DNA of 5,223 bases. It comes from an uncultured bacterium (GTDB lineage: Bacteria > Patescibacteriota > Minisyncoccia > Phycocordibacterales > CAIZIN01). The translations under genes and the position numbers were made by a program. Shown here piece by piece: positions 1-3,720 of this stretch. Under the pieces are notes generated by a model that had not been told where the DNA came from, made no database searches, and worked only from the letters and a program-made list of their open reading frames with translations. Location of the stretch: positions 1 through 5,223 of the forward strand of contig CAIZIN010000059.1 of assembly GCA_903933085.1 (NCBI GenBank), read 5' to 3'. Numbering within the stretch: the first letter of the stretch is position 1; every line of letters begins with the position of its first letter.

Positions 1-7
1 ACTCCTC

Positions 8-55
8 GCACCGTCGTGCTCCGGCCTTGCGCTTGGGTCCCACCCCAAGCTCACC
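8..55 (-). repeat. GC-rich two-hairpin repeat, copy A
   Basis: GC-rich element in AT-rich surroundings. Bases 20-55 match 332-367 at 34 of 36 positions. It holds two stem-loops. One has stem 31-37/44-50 (GCTTGGG with CCCAAGC) and a 6-base loop. The other is a small hairpin with stem 8-11/16-19 (GCAC with GTGC) and loop CGTC. In copy B the small hairpin has the same loop but a completely different, still paired stem. The strand is arbitrary; minus is chosen to match the tRNA-like gene joined to copy B. The element may extend beyond the left window edge. No coding function is claimed. Confidence 0.75.
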
Positions 56-110
56 CCGCCTCGCCGTCGTTCCAAGTATTCACGACATGCTGTGGCTTTC
101 GAGTCCAAAC

Positions 111-132
111 GGAAATCAGTACTCTGTTTTCC
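111..132. other. Stem-loop in a gene-free stretch
   Basis: GGAAA-t-CAG / CTG-t-TTTCC forms an 8-base-pair stem with one T-T mismatch around a 4-base loop. It lies in the stretch 56-134, where I see no gene. A TTCGAGTCC string at 99-107, just before it, resembles a tRNA T-loop, but no complete tRNA can be built around it. Confidence 0.4.
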
Positions 133-134
133 TG

Positions 135-191
135 TCCCGCAGCAAAAACAAAAAACGCTTACTGAGAGCATTTTTTGTTTTTGCTGCGAGA
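135..191. repeat. 25-bp inverted repeat carrying a second copy of a tRNA 3' end and trailer
   Basis: Arms 135-159 and 167-191 pair at 23 of 25 positions around a 7-base loop (tactgag). The right arm is the 3' acceptor strand, discriminator G and A-rich trailer of tRNA-Gln on the minus strand. The left arm repeats these on the plus strand as TCCCGCAG followed by a near-identical trailer. The element looks like an inverted duplication of the tRNA end. In RNA the full hairpin would compete with the tRNA acceptor stem. Confidence 0.8.
150..176 (-). terminator. Likely terminator after tRNA-Gln
   Basis: Read on the minus strand just after the tRNA: an A6 run, then GCT-ctcagta-AGC, then a T6 run. 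The A and T runs pair to lengthen the stem, broken by one A-C mismatch (156/170). A stem ending in six U residues right after a tRNA trailer fits intrinsic termination. The GC core is short, so efficiency is uncertain. The stem is nearly symmetric and could also act on the plus strand. Confidence 0.5.
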
Positions 192-254
192 CTTGGACTC
201 GAACCAAGATACACGGTTCCAGAAACCGTAGTCCTACCATTAGACGATCTCGCA
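184..254 (-). tRNA. tRNA-Gln (anticodon CUG)
   Basis: A complete 71-nt cloverleaf. The acceptor stem TGCGAGA/TCTCGCA has 7 perfect pairs. The D-stem is GTCT/GGAC with loop AATGGTA. The anticodon stem is ACGGT/ACCGT with loop TTCTGGA, giving anticodon CTG with U33. The variable loop is GTAT. The T-stem is CTTGG/CCAAG with the canonical loop TTCGAGT. The U1-A72 pair and discriminator G73 are known identity features of bacterial tRNA-Gln and agree with the anticodon. CCA is not encoded (CAA follows G73), so it must be added after transcription. The gene decodes CAG. A likely terminator follows at once. Confidence 0.95.
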
Positions 255-260
255 ATATTT

Positions 261-303
261 ATTTGTTAGGGACTCGGCCACAAATATTTTTCTGGTGAAA
301 AAT
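261..303 (-). other. Two short AT-rich stem-loops between tRNA-Gln and the tRNA-like sequence
   Basis: One stem pairs ATTTGT (261-266) with ACAAAT (280-285) around a GC-rich loop. The next pairs ATTTTTC (286-292) with GAAAAAT (297-303) around TGGT. They lie just upstream of tRNA-Gln on its strand and could act in processing or as weak terminators. I see no clear promoter for the tRNA here. Confidence 0.35.
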
Positions 304-312
304 TTCGCGACC

Positions 313-651
313 CTACCTCAGCTCGTCAGCTTCCGGTCTTGCGCTTGGGTCCCATCCCAAGCTCACCAGGATAGCGTCCTCCAGAGGGACGTGTACTACC
401 ATTATACGATCCCGCAATGGTGTAAATATGAACAAGCTTATATTCAATAACCACACCATCATACTAGAAAAATGATAAATTTCAAGGGGGTTTAAGGGGT
501 TGATTATTAGATGTTTATGCCACAGAGGTGCTTCTGTTTTTGTAAACAAAATATACCGAGCTCTAGTCGGTTGCCTTTCTGGGTATTCTTTAAAGACAAA
601 ATCATCTCCTTCAAGAGATTCATATATGAGTTCTAGATCAGTTTTTTCCAT
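313..651 (-). CDS. Small hypothetical protein whose C-terminus reads through a tRNA-like sequence and a repeat
   Basis: I do not recognise this 112-residue product. Translation evidence is good. The ATG overlaps the GAF stop by one base (TGATG), and AAGGA at 658-662 sits 6 bases upstream, so it is probably translationally coupled. A TTG one codon earlier is possible but less likely. Residues 1 to about 60 are charged and aromatic-rich (for example EGDDFVFKEYPERQ). Residues about 65-77 are hydrophobic (VWLLNISLFIF) and could be a short membrane segment. From about residue 79 the frame runs through the truncated tRNA-like sequence (LRDRIMVVHV) and then GC-rich repeat copy B (SLGWDPSARPE), ending at TAG 313-315. 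The tail is therefore accidental or a captured extension, and the ancestral stop was probably lost. The gene may itself be a decaying fragment. Confidence 0.5.
   Translation of the reverse strand: MEKTDLELIYESLEGDDFVFKEYPERQPTRARYILFTKTEAPLWHKHLIINPLNPLEIYHFSSMMVWLLNISLFIFTPLRDRIMVVHVPLEDAILVSLGWDPSARPEADELR
320..367 (-). repeat. GC-rich two-hairpin repeat, copy B, joined to a tRNA-like sequence
   Basis: Second copy of the element at 8-55. Bases 332-367 match 20-55 with two C/T differences, one of them in the loop of the larger hairpin. The larger stem is 343-349/356-362, unchanged from copy A. The small hairpin at 320-331 is AGCT-CGTC-AGCT; compared with copy A all four base pairs differ yet still pair, and the loop is identical. 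Its edge at 365-367 overlaps the point where the tRNA-like sequence stops matching a tRNA. The exact junction is ambiguous by the shared bases ACC. Confidence 0.75.
365..416 (-). pseudogene. Truncated tRNA-Gln(CUG)-like sequence cut in the T-loop
   Basis: On the minus strand 52 bases follow tRNA layout exactly. They are acceptor 5' strand TGCGGGA, TC, D-arm GTAT-AATGGTA-GTAC, A, anticodon arm CGTCC-CTCTGGA-GGACG (anticodon CTG), variable loop CTAT, T-stem 5' strand CCTGG and one T. The expected T-loop remainder, T-stem 3' strand and acceptor 3' strand (TCCCGCA) are absent; GC-rich repeat copy B follows instead. Relative to the intact tRNA-Gln, the D- and anticodon stems differ by paired changes, so this was once a distinct functional tRNA and not a recent copy. 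It cannot form a normal tRNA as it stands. Confidence 0.8.
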
Positions 652-1163
652 CAATTATCCTTGGAATGTAGTGTTTTTTCCTTATTTAGTTGATACTCAG
701 CCTCTTTGGCTAATTCTAAGAATATCTCTAATTCATTTAAATGTAATGTTCTTGGTTTGTAATCTTTTATACAAAATACTCCAACAGGGAAGCCACTTTG
801 TTTATGTTTTAGATTAATGCCAGCATAAAATCGAATAGGGAGAGGGGCTTTTGTTTGGGGATGATTTTCAAAACGCTCATCTTTTAATGTGTCTTCAATC
901 ATAAAAATATCACTCATGAGGAGTGCATGACCACAAAAAGATACGTCTCTAGGAGATTCTGATCTACTTAGTCCTTTATACGATTTAAACCATTCTCTGT
1001 CTTTATCAATTATAGTAATAGTTGATATTGGCACATGTAGTCTCTCAGTAGCCATTTTTGTTATCTTATCAAAACGTTCTTCTGGCTTCGTGTCTAGAAT
1101 ATTTAGAGCTTTAACTATATTTAACCTCTCTTCTTCTTTTGGATGTGGAGAAGGCTTATGCAT
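651..1163 (-). CDS. Stand-alone GAF-domain protein
   Basis: The 170-residue product is almost entirely one GAF domain, the small-molecule or signal-sensing fold. It is of the type usually found fused N-terminally to histidine kinases or GGDEF proteins. The hallmark strings of that subgroup appear in order: ALNILDTKPEERFDKIT (19-35), DREWFKS (55-61), PRDVSFCGHAL (71-81, with a Cys at 77), IRFYAGINL (110-118) and GVFCIKDYKPR (128-138). There is no output domain, signal peptide or membrane helix, so it is cytoplasmic and would have to signal through a partner. The ligand cannot be told from sequence. The start is ATG after TTAGGGT, with no well-spaced Shine-Dalgarno. A strong promoter lies 48 bases upstream, and the small downstream ORF is coupled by a TGATG overlap. 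Confidence 0.88.
   Translation of the reverse strand: MHKPSPHPKEEERLNIVKALNILDTKPEERFDKITKMATERLHVPISTITIIDKDREWFKSYKGLSRSESPRDVSFCGHALLMSDIFMIEDTLKDERFENHPQTKAPLPIRFYAGINLKHKQSGFPVGVFCIKDYKPRTLHLNELEIFLELAKEAEYQLNKEKTLHSKDN
658..662 (-). promoter_or_regulatory. Shine-Dalgarno for the small coupled ORF
   Basis: AAGGA on the minus strand, 6 bases before the ATG at 651 and inside the last codons of the GAF gene. It is one of only two well-spaced Shine-Dalgarno sites in the window and is the main evidence that the small ORF is translated. Confidence 0.55.
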
Positions 1164-1210
1164 ACCCTAAGTGTAGTCCTATTGAAATTAGAAGTAAAGC
1201 ATTTTGACTC

Positions 1211-1240
1211 ATTATATAAATAGAAAGTATAAGATGTAAA
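1211..1240 (-). promoter_or_regulatory. Sigma-70-type promoter for the GAF gene
   Basis: On the minus strand, -35 TTTACA (1240-1235), an 18-base spacer and a perfect -10 TATAAT (1216-1211). The predicted start is near 1204, leaving a leader of about 40 bases before the ATG. It separates the GAF gene from rsmG, whose stop is at 1258; no hairpin-plus-U terminator is visible between them, so read-through is also possible. Confidence 0.65.
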
Positions 1241-1257
1241 TATATAACAAATTAGCC

Positions 1258-1902
1258 TTAAATTCGAGTAATAATAATCAATTGTCTAGAATTTAAATCA
1301 AGAATTTTGATTGGAATAATTTTTTTTATCTTTAGATTTTCTCCAATTAAGACTCTCTCTGCCATCTCTAGCTCTTCCGTGTTTTCATTTTTCATTGCAA
1401 TCATGATACCTTCCTTTTTTACCATTGGCATACAGAGTAGTATTAGTTCTGGTAATGATGTTACTGCTCGAGCTGTAGCAACATCAAATTTTTCCTGAAA
1501 CTTACTTAAGTGAGAAAGTTTTTCAGCTCTTTCGTTTACAACATTTGCATTTGTTAGATTCAATAGCTCAATACTTTTTTCAATAAAGGAAACTTTTTTG
1601 CCGATAGACTCTACCATCGTTATCTGAATATCTGGTCTAACTATTGCGATAGGTATTCCTGGGAATCCAGCTCCAGAACCTATATCTACAATGCTTTTTG
1701 TGTCTTTGGGTGTTGCTTTAAGTAAGGTGAGAGAATCTAGAAAGTGTTTTATGTAAACACCTTCGAGATCTCTTATGGCAGTAAGGTTTATTGTTTTATT
1801 TGTTTCAAGTAGAAAATTGGCAAAAGTAGCAAATTGTTCGATTTGCTTATCATTTAACTCAATATCTATATTCTCTTTTACTAATTCCTTGAAATTGTCC
1901 AT
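1258..1902 (-). CDS. rsmG: 16S rRNA (guanine-527 N7)-methyltransferase RsmG (GidB)
   Basis: RsmG transfers a methyl group from S-adenosylmethionine to N7 of G527 in the 530 loop of 16S rRNA on the 30S subunit. At 214 residues it has the family's usual length and is complete. The diagnostic strings are NLTAI (39-43), KHFLDSL (52-58), the glycine-rich SAM-binding loop DIGSGAGFPGIPIAI (73-87), ESIGKKVSFI (98-107), TARAV (143-147) and the closing RQLIIIT. The start is ATG at 1902, with only a weak GGA three bases upstream and a TATGAT -10 close by, so the leader is very short. In many bacteria the gene sits beside mnmG or parA; here the neighbours are a divergent methyltransferase and a GAF gene. 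In other bacteria, loss of this enzyme gives low-level streptomycin resistance. Confidence 0.97.
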   Translation of the reverse strand: MDNFKELVKENIDIELNDKQIEQFATFANFLLETNKTINLTAIRDLEGVYIKHFLDSLTLLKATPKDTKSIVDIGSGAGFPGIPIAIVRPDIQITMVESIGKKVSFIEKSIELLNLTNANVVNERAEKLSHLSKFQEKFDVATARAVTSLPELILLCMPMVKKEGIMIAMKNENTEELEMAERVLIGENLKIKKIIPIKILDLNSRQLIIITRI

Positions 1903-1919
1903 TTCCAGATTGTATCATA
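1889..1919. promoter_or_regulatory. Overlapping divergent promoters between rsmG and the methyltransferase
   Basis: On the plus strand, TTGAAA (1889-1894), an 18-base spacer and TATCAT (1913-1918) could drive the methyltransferase gene, with a leader of about 14 bases. On the minus strand, TATGAT (1919-1914) is a good -10 for rsmG with a leader of about 5 bases, but its -35 is poor. The two -10 boxes overlap almost completely, so polymerase binding in the two directions should be mutually exclusive. The plus-strand -35 lies inside the rsmG coding region. Confidence 0.4.
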
Positions 1920-1938
1920 TTGTGATAGATTTAGGGTA

Positions 1939-2703
1939 ATGGAAAATAAAAGCACCTCGTGGGGGAATGTTTCGGAATGGTATGATTCTACTGTTGAAGA
2001 TTCTGATAGTTATCAACAAAAGGTTATATTGCCAAATTTACTTAGGATTGTAGCGCCAAAAGAGGGTGTGAAGATTTTGGATGTGGGATGTGGAACTGGC
2101 ACATTCGCAAGAGCTTTTGCTGAAAAGGGTGCTGATGTACTCGGTTTGGACATTGGTGAAGAGTTGATTGAAATTGCTAAAAACAAATCAAATAATTCCT
2201 TAGGGCAAGTTCGCTACATTGTAGCTTCTGCGGACAATCTTTCTAAGTTAAAAGAAAAAGATTTTGATGTTGCTGTTATTGTCCTTGCGATTCAAAATAT
2301 GAAAAATCTTGATTTAGTGATGGGTGAAGTCTCAGGCAAGATAAAAGAAGGAGGGAAGTTGATTTTGGTTATTAATCATCCTGCATTTAGGATTCCGCAG
2401 AATAGTGATTGGTATTATGATTCAAAAGATAAAATTCAATATAGAAAAATTGCTAGATATATGAGTGAAATAGAAGTTCCTATTCTTATGAATCCTGGAA
2501 ACAAAAACAGCAAAAAAACCTATTCATTTCATAGGCCACTTCAAGTGTATGTAAAATCACTAGTGAAAAATAGTTTATTTATTACAAGACTTGAGGAATG
2601 GATTTCTCATAAGGAAAGTCAAAAAGGTCCAAAGAAAAATCTTGAGGATAAGGCACGAAAAGAAATACCTATGTTTATGTGTATTGAATGCGTTAAGGTT
2701 TAG
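1939..2703 (+). CDS. Class I SAM-dependent methyltransferase (UbiE/Methyltransf_11-like)
   Basis: The 254-residue product has a Rossmann-type SAM-dependent methyltransferase core. Motif I is ILDVGCGTG (46-54). An acidic residue ends the second strand (LGLD, Asp71) and would bind the SAM ribose. The motif II/III area includes YIVASADN (93-100). VIVLAIQNM (113-121) is the motif IV area, and IKEGGKLILVINHP (135-148) is the usual strand after the core. The region from about 150 to 240 is rich in Lys, Tyr and Trp and probably forms the substrate lid; HPAFRIPQ and SFHRPLQVY are typical of small-molecule methyltransferases. The substrate is unknown. The N-terminal SWGNVSEWYD fits the usual family start, so I keep the ATG at 1939, although AGGG lies only 2 bases upstream. 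No signal peptide or membrane segment is visible. Confidence 0.9.
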   Translation: MENKSTSWGNVSEWYDSTVEDSDSYQQKVILPNLLRIVAPKEGVKILDVGCGTGTFARAFAEKGADVLGLDIGEELIEIAKNKSNNSLGQVRYIVASADNLSKLKEKDFDVAVIVLAIQNMKNLDLVMGEVSGKIKEGGKLILVINHPAFRIPQNSDWYYDSKDKIQYRKIARYMSEIEVPILMNPGNKNSKKTYSFHRPLQVYVKSLVKNSLFITRLEEWISHKESQKGPKKNLEDKARKEIPMFMCIECVKV

Positions 2704-2723
2704 TGGGGAAGATAGAGTATGGA

Positions 2724-2769
2724 ACATGTCCTCCAAACTTTTTGATTACAAAAACTTAGGAGGACAAGT
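2724..2769 (+). repeat. Inverted repeat with anti-SD and SD-like arms
   Basis: TGTCCTCC (2727-2734) pairs perfectly with GGAGGACA (2759-2766), and the arms extend to 11 bases with one mismatch. Inside, TTTTT (2740-2744) pairs with AAAAA (2750-2754) around a 6-base loop. No U-run follows on either strand, so it is not a standard terminator. The right arm contains GGAGG and the left arm CCTCC, but no start codon lies 5-10 bases after GGAGG. It sits between the methyltransferase stop and the Nudix promoter. It may be an operator, an RNA-processing or stability hairpin, or chance. Confidence 0.5.
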
Positions 2770-2782
2770 AACATATAACAAG

Positions 2783-2809
2783 TTGACTGTACCTATGTTT
2801 TAAGATACT
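2783..2809 (+). promoter_or_regulatory. Candidate promoter for the Nudix gene
   Basis: A -35-like TTGACT (2783-2788) with a -10-like GATACT (2804-2809) and a short 15-base spacer; a frame with a 17-base spacer gives the poorer TACTGT. It lies in the 172-base gap between the methyltransferase and the Nudix start and would give a leader of about 60 bases. Confidence 0.4.
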
Positions 2810-2863
2810 GTGTTTTTGGAGCTGGGATTCGCCTGGTTTATAACAAATAACCCCAAAATAGAA

Positions 2864-2870
2864 AAGGAGG
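2864..2870 (+). promoter_or_regulatory. Strong Shine-Dalgarno fixing the GTG start of the Nudix gene
   Basis: AAGGAGG is a near-perfect anti-16S match, five bases before GTG 2876. It decides between this GTG and the upstream in-frame GTG at 2810, which has no Shine-Dalgarno and would add residues unlike a Nudix N-terminus. Confidence 0.85.
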
Positions 2871-2875
2871 CCAAA

Positions 2876-3403
2876 GTGGCTGAAATAAAAAAGAGAAAAT
2901 CAGTTGGGCTACTGCTGGTGATACGTAATTCAGAAGGAGAACTCGAAGCTGTCCTTCAGCGTCGAGGTCGCTACAATCATGAGAAAGATTGGGGTCGTGA
3001 ATCACGTCCTGGTGGTTGCCAAGTAACTATTCATGGTGGAGTTGAAGATGGAGAAACTACTATGGAAGCCCTTTTTCGCGAGATAAAAGAAGAATTGGGA
3101 AAAGAGTTTCTTAACCTGGTTATCTTCTGGGAAGAACCCCCAAGGCTACTTGAAGGTGATTCTGACGTGTCTATGACTTATGCTATGTTTGTTCCAAAAA
3201 CAGCTTTATCATTAATTCGGCTGGGTCCCTCAAGTGGTGGAATCGATTTTCTAAAAATTGGAGATGTTAAAAACATTAAAAATATTCTGGATTTTGATAA
3301 AGTCATTGGCATAACTGACTATAATACTGTTGCTATGTTCCCGGATGAAATCAAAGCTGTTGAGATGGCTCTAAATTTTTTTGAAGGAGTAAAAAGAGTT
3401 TAG
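2876..3403 (+). CDS. Nudix hydrolase family protein
   Basis: The 175-residue cytoplasmic protein should hydrolyse a nucleoside diphosphate linked to another moiety, using divalent metal ions. The Nudix box GX5EX7REUXEEXG is complete at residues 54-75: Gly54, Glu60, Arg68-Glu69, Glu72-Glu73 and Gly75. Within it, GGVEDGE and REIKEELG carry the metal-binding glutamates. The position after Gly75, usually aliphatic, is Lys. The N-terminal strand KSVGLLLVIRNSEGELEAVLQRR (9-30) is the normal first hairpin of the fold. The substrate cannot be inferred; the stretch DWGRESRPGGCQVTIHGG differs from the WELPGG pattern of MutT-like enzymes. The GTG start is chosen on its Shine-Dalgarno. The gene appears monocistronic, between its own candidate promoter and an intrinsic terminator. 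Confidence 0.92.
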   Translation: MAEIKKRKSVGLLLVIRNSEGELEAVLQRRGRYNHEKDWGRESRPGGCQVTIHGGVEDGETTMEALFREIKEELGKEFLNLVIFWEEPPRLLEGDSDVSMTYAMFVPKTALSLIRLGPSSGGIDFLKIGDVKNIKNILDFDKVIGITDYNTVAMFPDEIKAVEMALNFFEGVKRV

Positions 3404-3415
3404 GATCTTAAATAT

Positions 3416-3438
3416 AACCCTGCAATGCGGGGTTTTTT
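3416..3438 (+). terminator. Intrinsic terminator after the Nudix gene
   Basis: AACCCTGC (3416-3423) pairs with GCGGGGTT (3427-3434), 8 pairs including one T-G wobble, around the loop AAT. A T6 run ends at 3438. It lies 12 bases after the Nudix stop codon, the best terminator in the window. Confidence 0.9.
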
Positions 3439-3445
3439 ATTTGAC

Positions 3446-3474
3446 TTGCCCTAATTAGCTATGGCGGTTACAAT
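3446..3474 (+). promoter_or_regulatory. Promoter for the glutaredoxin-cdaA/cdaR unit, giving a nearly leaderless mRNA
   Basis: -35 TTGCCC (3446-3451), a 17-base spacer and -10 TACAAT (3469-3474). Transcription would start near 3481, about 3 bases before the ATG at 3484. The absence of any Shine-Dalgarno agrees with leaderless or near-leaderless translation. A better -35, TTGACT at 3441-3446, would need a 22-base spacer. Confidence 0.5.
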
Positions 3475-3483
3475 GAATTTTAT

Positions 3484-3717
3484 ATGGATATTACTGTGTA
3501 TACAAAAAAGGGTTGTTTTTGGTGTGAGGAGTTGTTGGATTTTATGGTTGAAAATAATGTAGTTTTTGTGGAGAAGGAAGTTAGAGGTAACTCGAATTTT
3601 TTTGAAGAAATGAAAAATCTTTCAGGACAGACCTTGGCACCTACTGTGGTAGTGGATGGCGTGGTGTATCCTGATACAGACAAAGAAGAGATTAAGAAAA
3701 TTTTAAAAAATAAATAA
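3484..3717 (+). CDS. Glutaredoxin-like thiol-disulfide oxidoreductase
   Basis: The 77-residue protein has the compact glutaredoxin/NrdH fold. The first strand DITVYTKKG leads into the redox-active CFWC (11-14). The conserved cis-proline segment is LAPTVVVDG (51-59, Pro53), and YPDTDKEEIKKIL forms the last helix. It probably reduces or swaps protein disulfides in the cytoplasm; the reductant (glutathione, thioredoxin reductase or other) and the target are unknown. NrdH proteins usually carry CVQC or similar and a C-terminal WSGFRP-like motif, which is absent here, so a generic glutaredoxin-family label is safer. No Shine-Dalgarno is visible. The stop is 3 bases before the next ATG, which suggests co-transcription and probably coupled translation with the diadenylate cyclase. 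Confidence 0.92.
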   Translation: MDITVYTKKGCFWCEELLDFMVENNVVFVEKEVRGNSNFFEEMKNLSGQTLAPTVVVDGVVYPDTDKEEIKKILKNK

Positions 3718-3720
3718 ATT

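Noticed and set aside
27..298. Two overlapping plus-strand ORFs with a GLEPRYTVPETVVLPLDDL-like segment
   Set aside because: They are the antisense of tRNA-Gln plus flanking repeats; this kind of peptide is a well-known artefact of reading tRNA genes backwards.
135..416. A split or permuted tRNA, with the 5' half at 365-416 and the 3' half TCCCGCAG at 135-142
   Set aside because: The two pieces are on opposite strands and the T-arm 3' portion is missing, so trans-assembly is not supported. Rearrangement is simpler.
555..571. A 5-pair, 7-base-loop stem resembling an anticodon arm (ACCGA/TCGGT) inside the small ORF
   Set aside because: No matching D-arm, T-arm or acceptor stem around it.
651..653. 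Recoded TGA (Gly), as in some CPR lineages
   Set aside because: TGA ends the GAF gene at a natural length, and no gene needs in-frame TGA to be complete.
2810..2875. Longer Nudix start at GTG 2810
   Set aside because: No Shine-Dalgarno; it overlaps the candidate promoter, and the added residues do not resemble a Nudix N-terminus. GTG 2876 has a near-perfect site.
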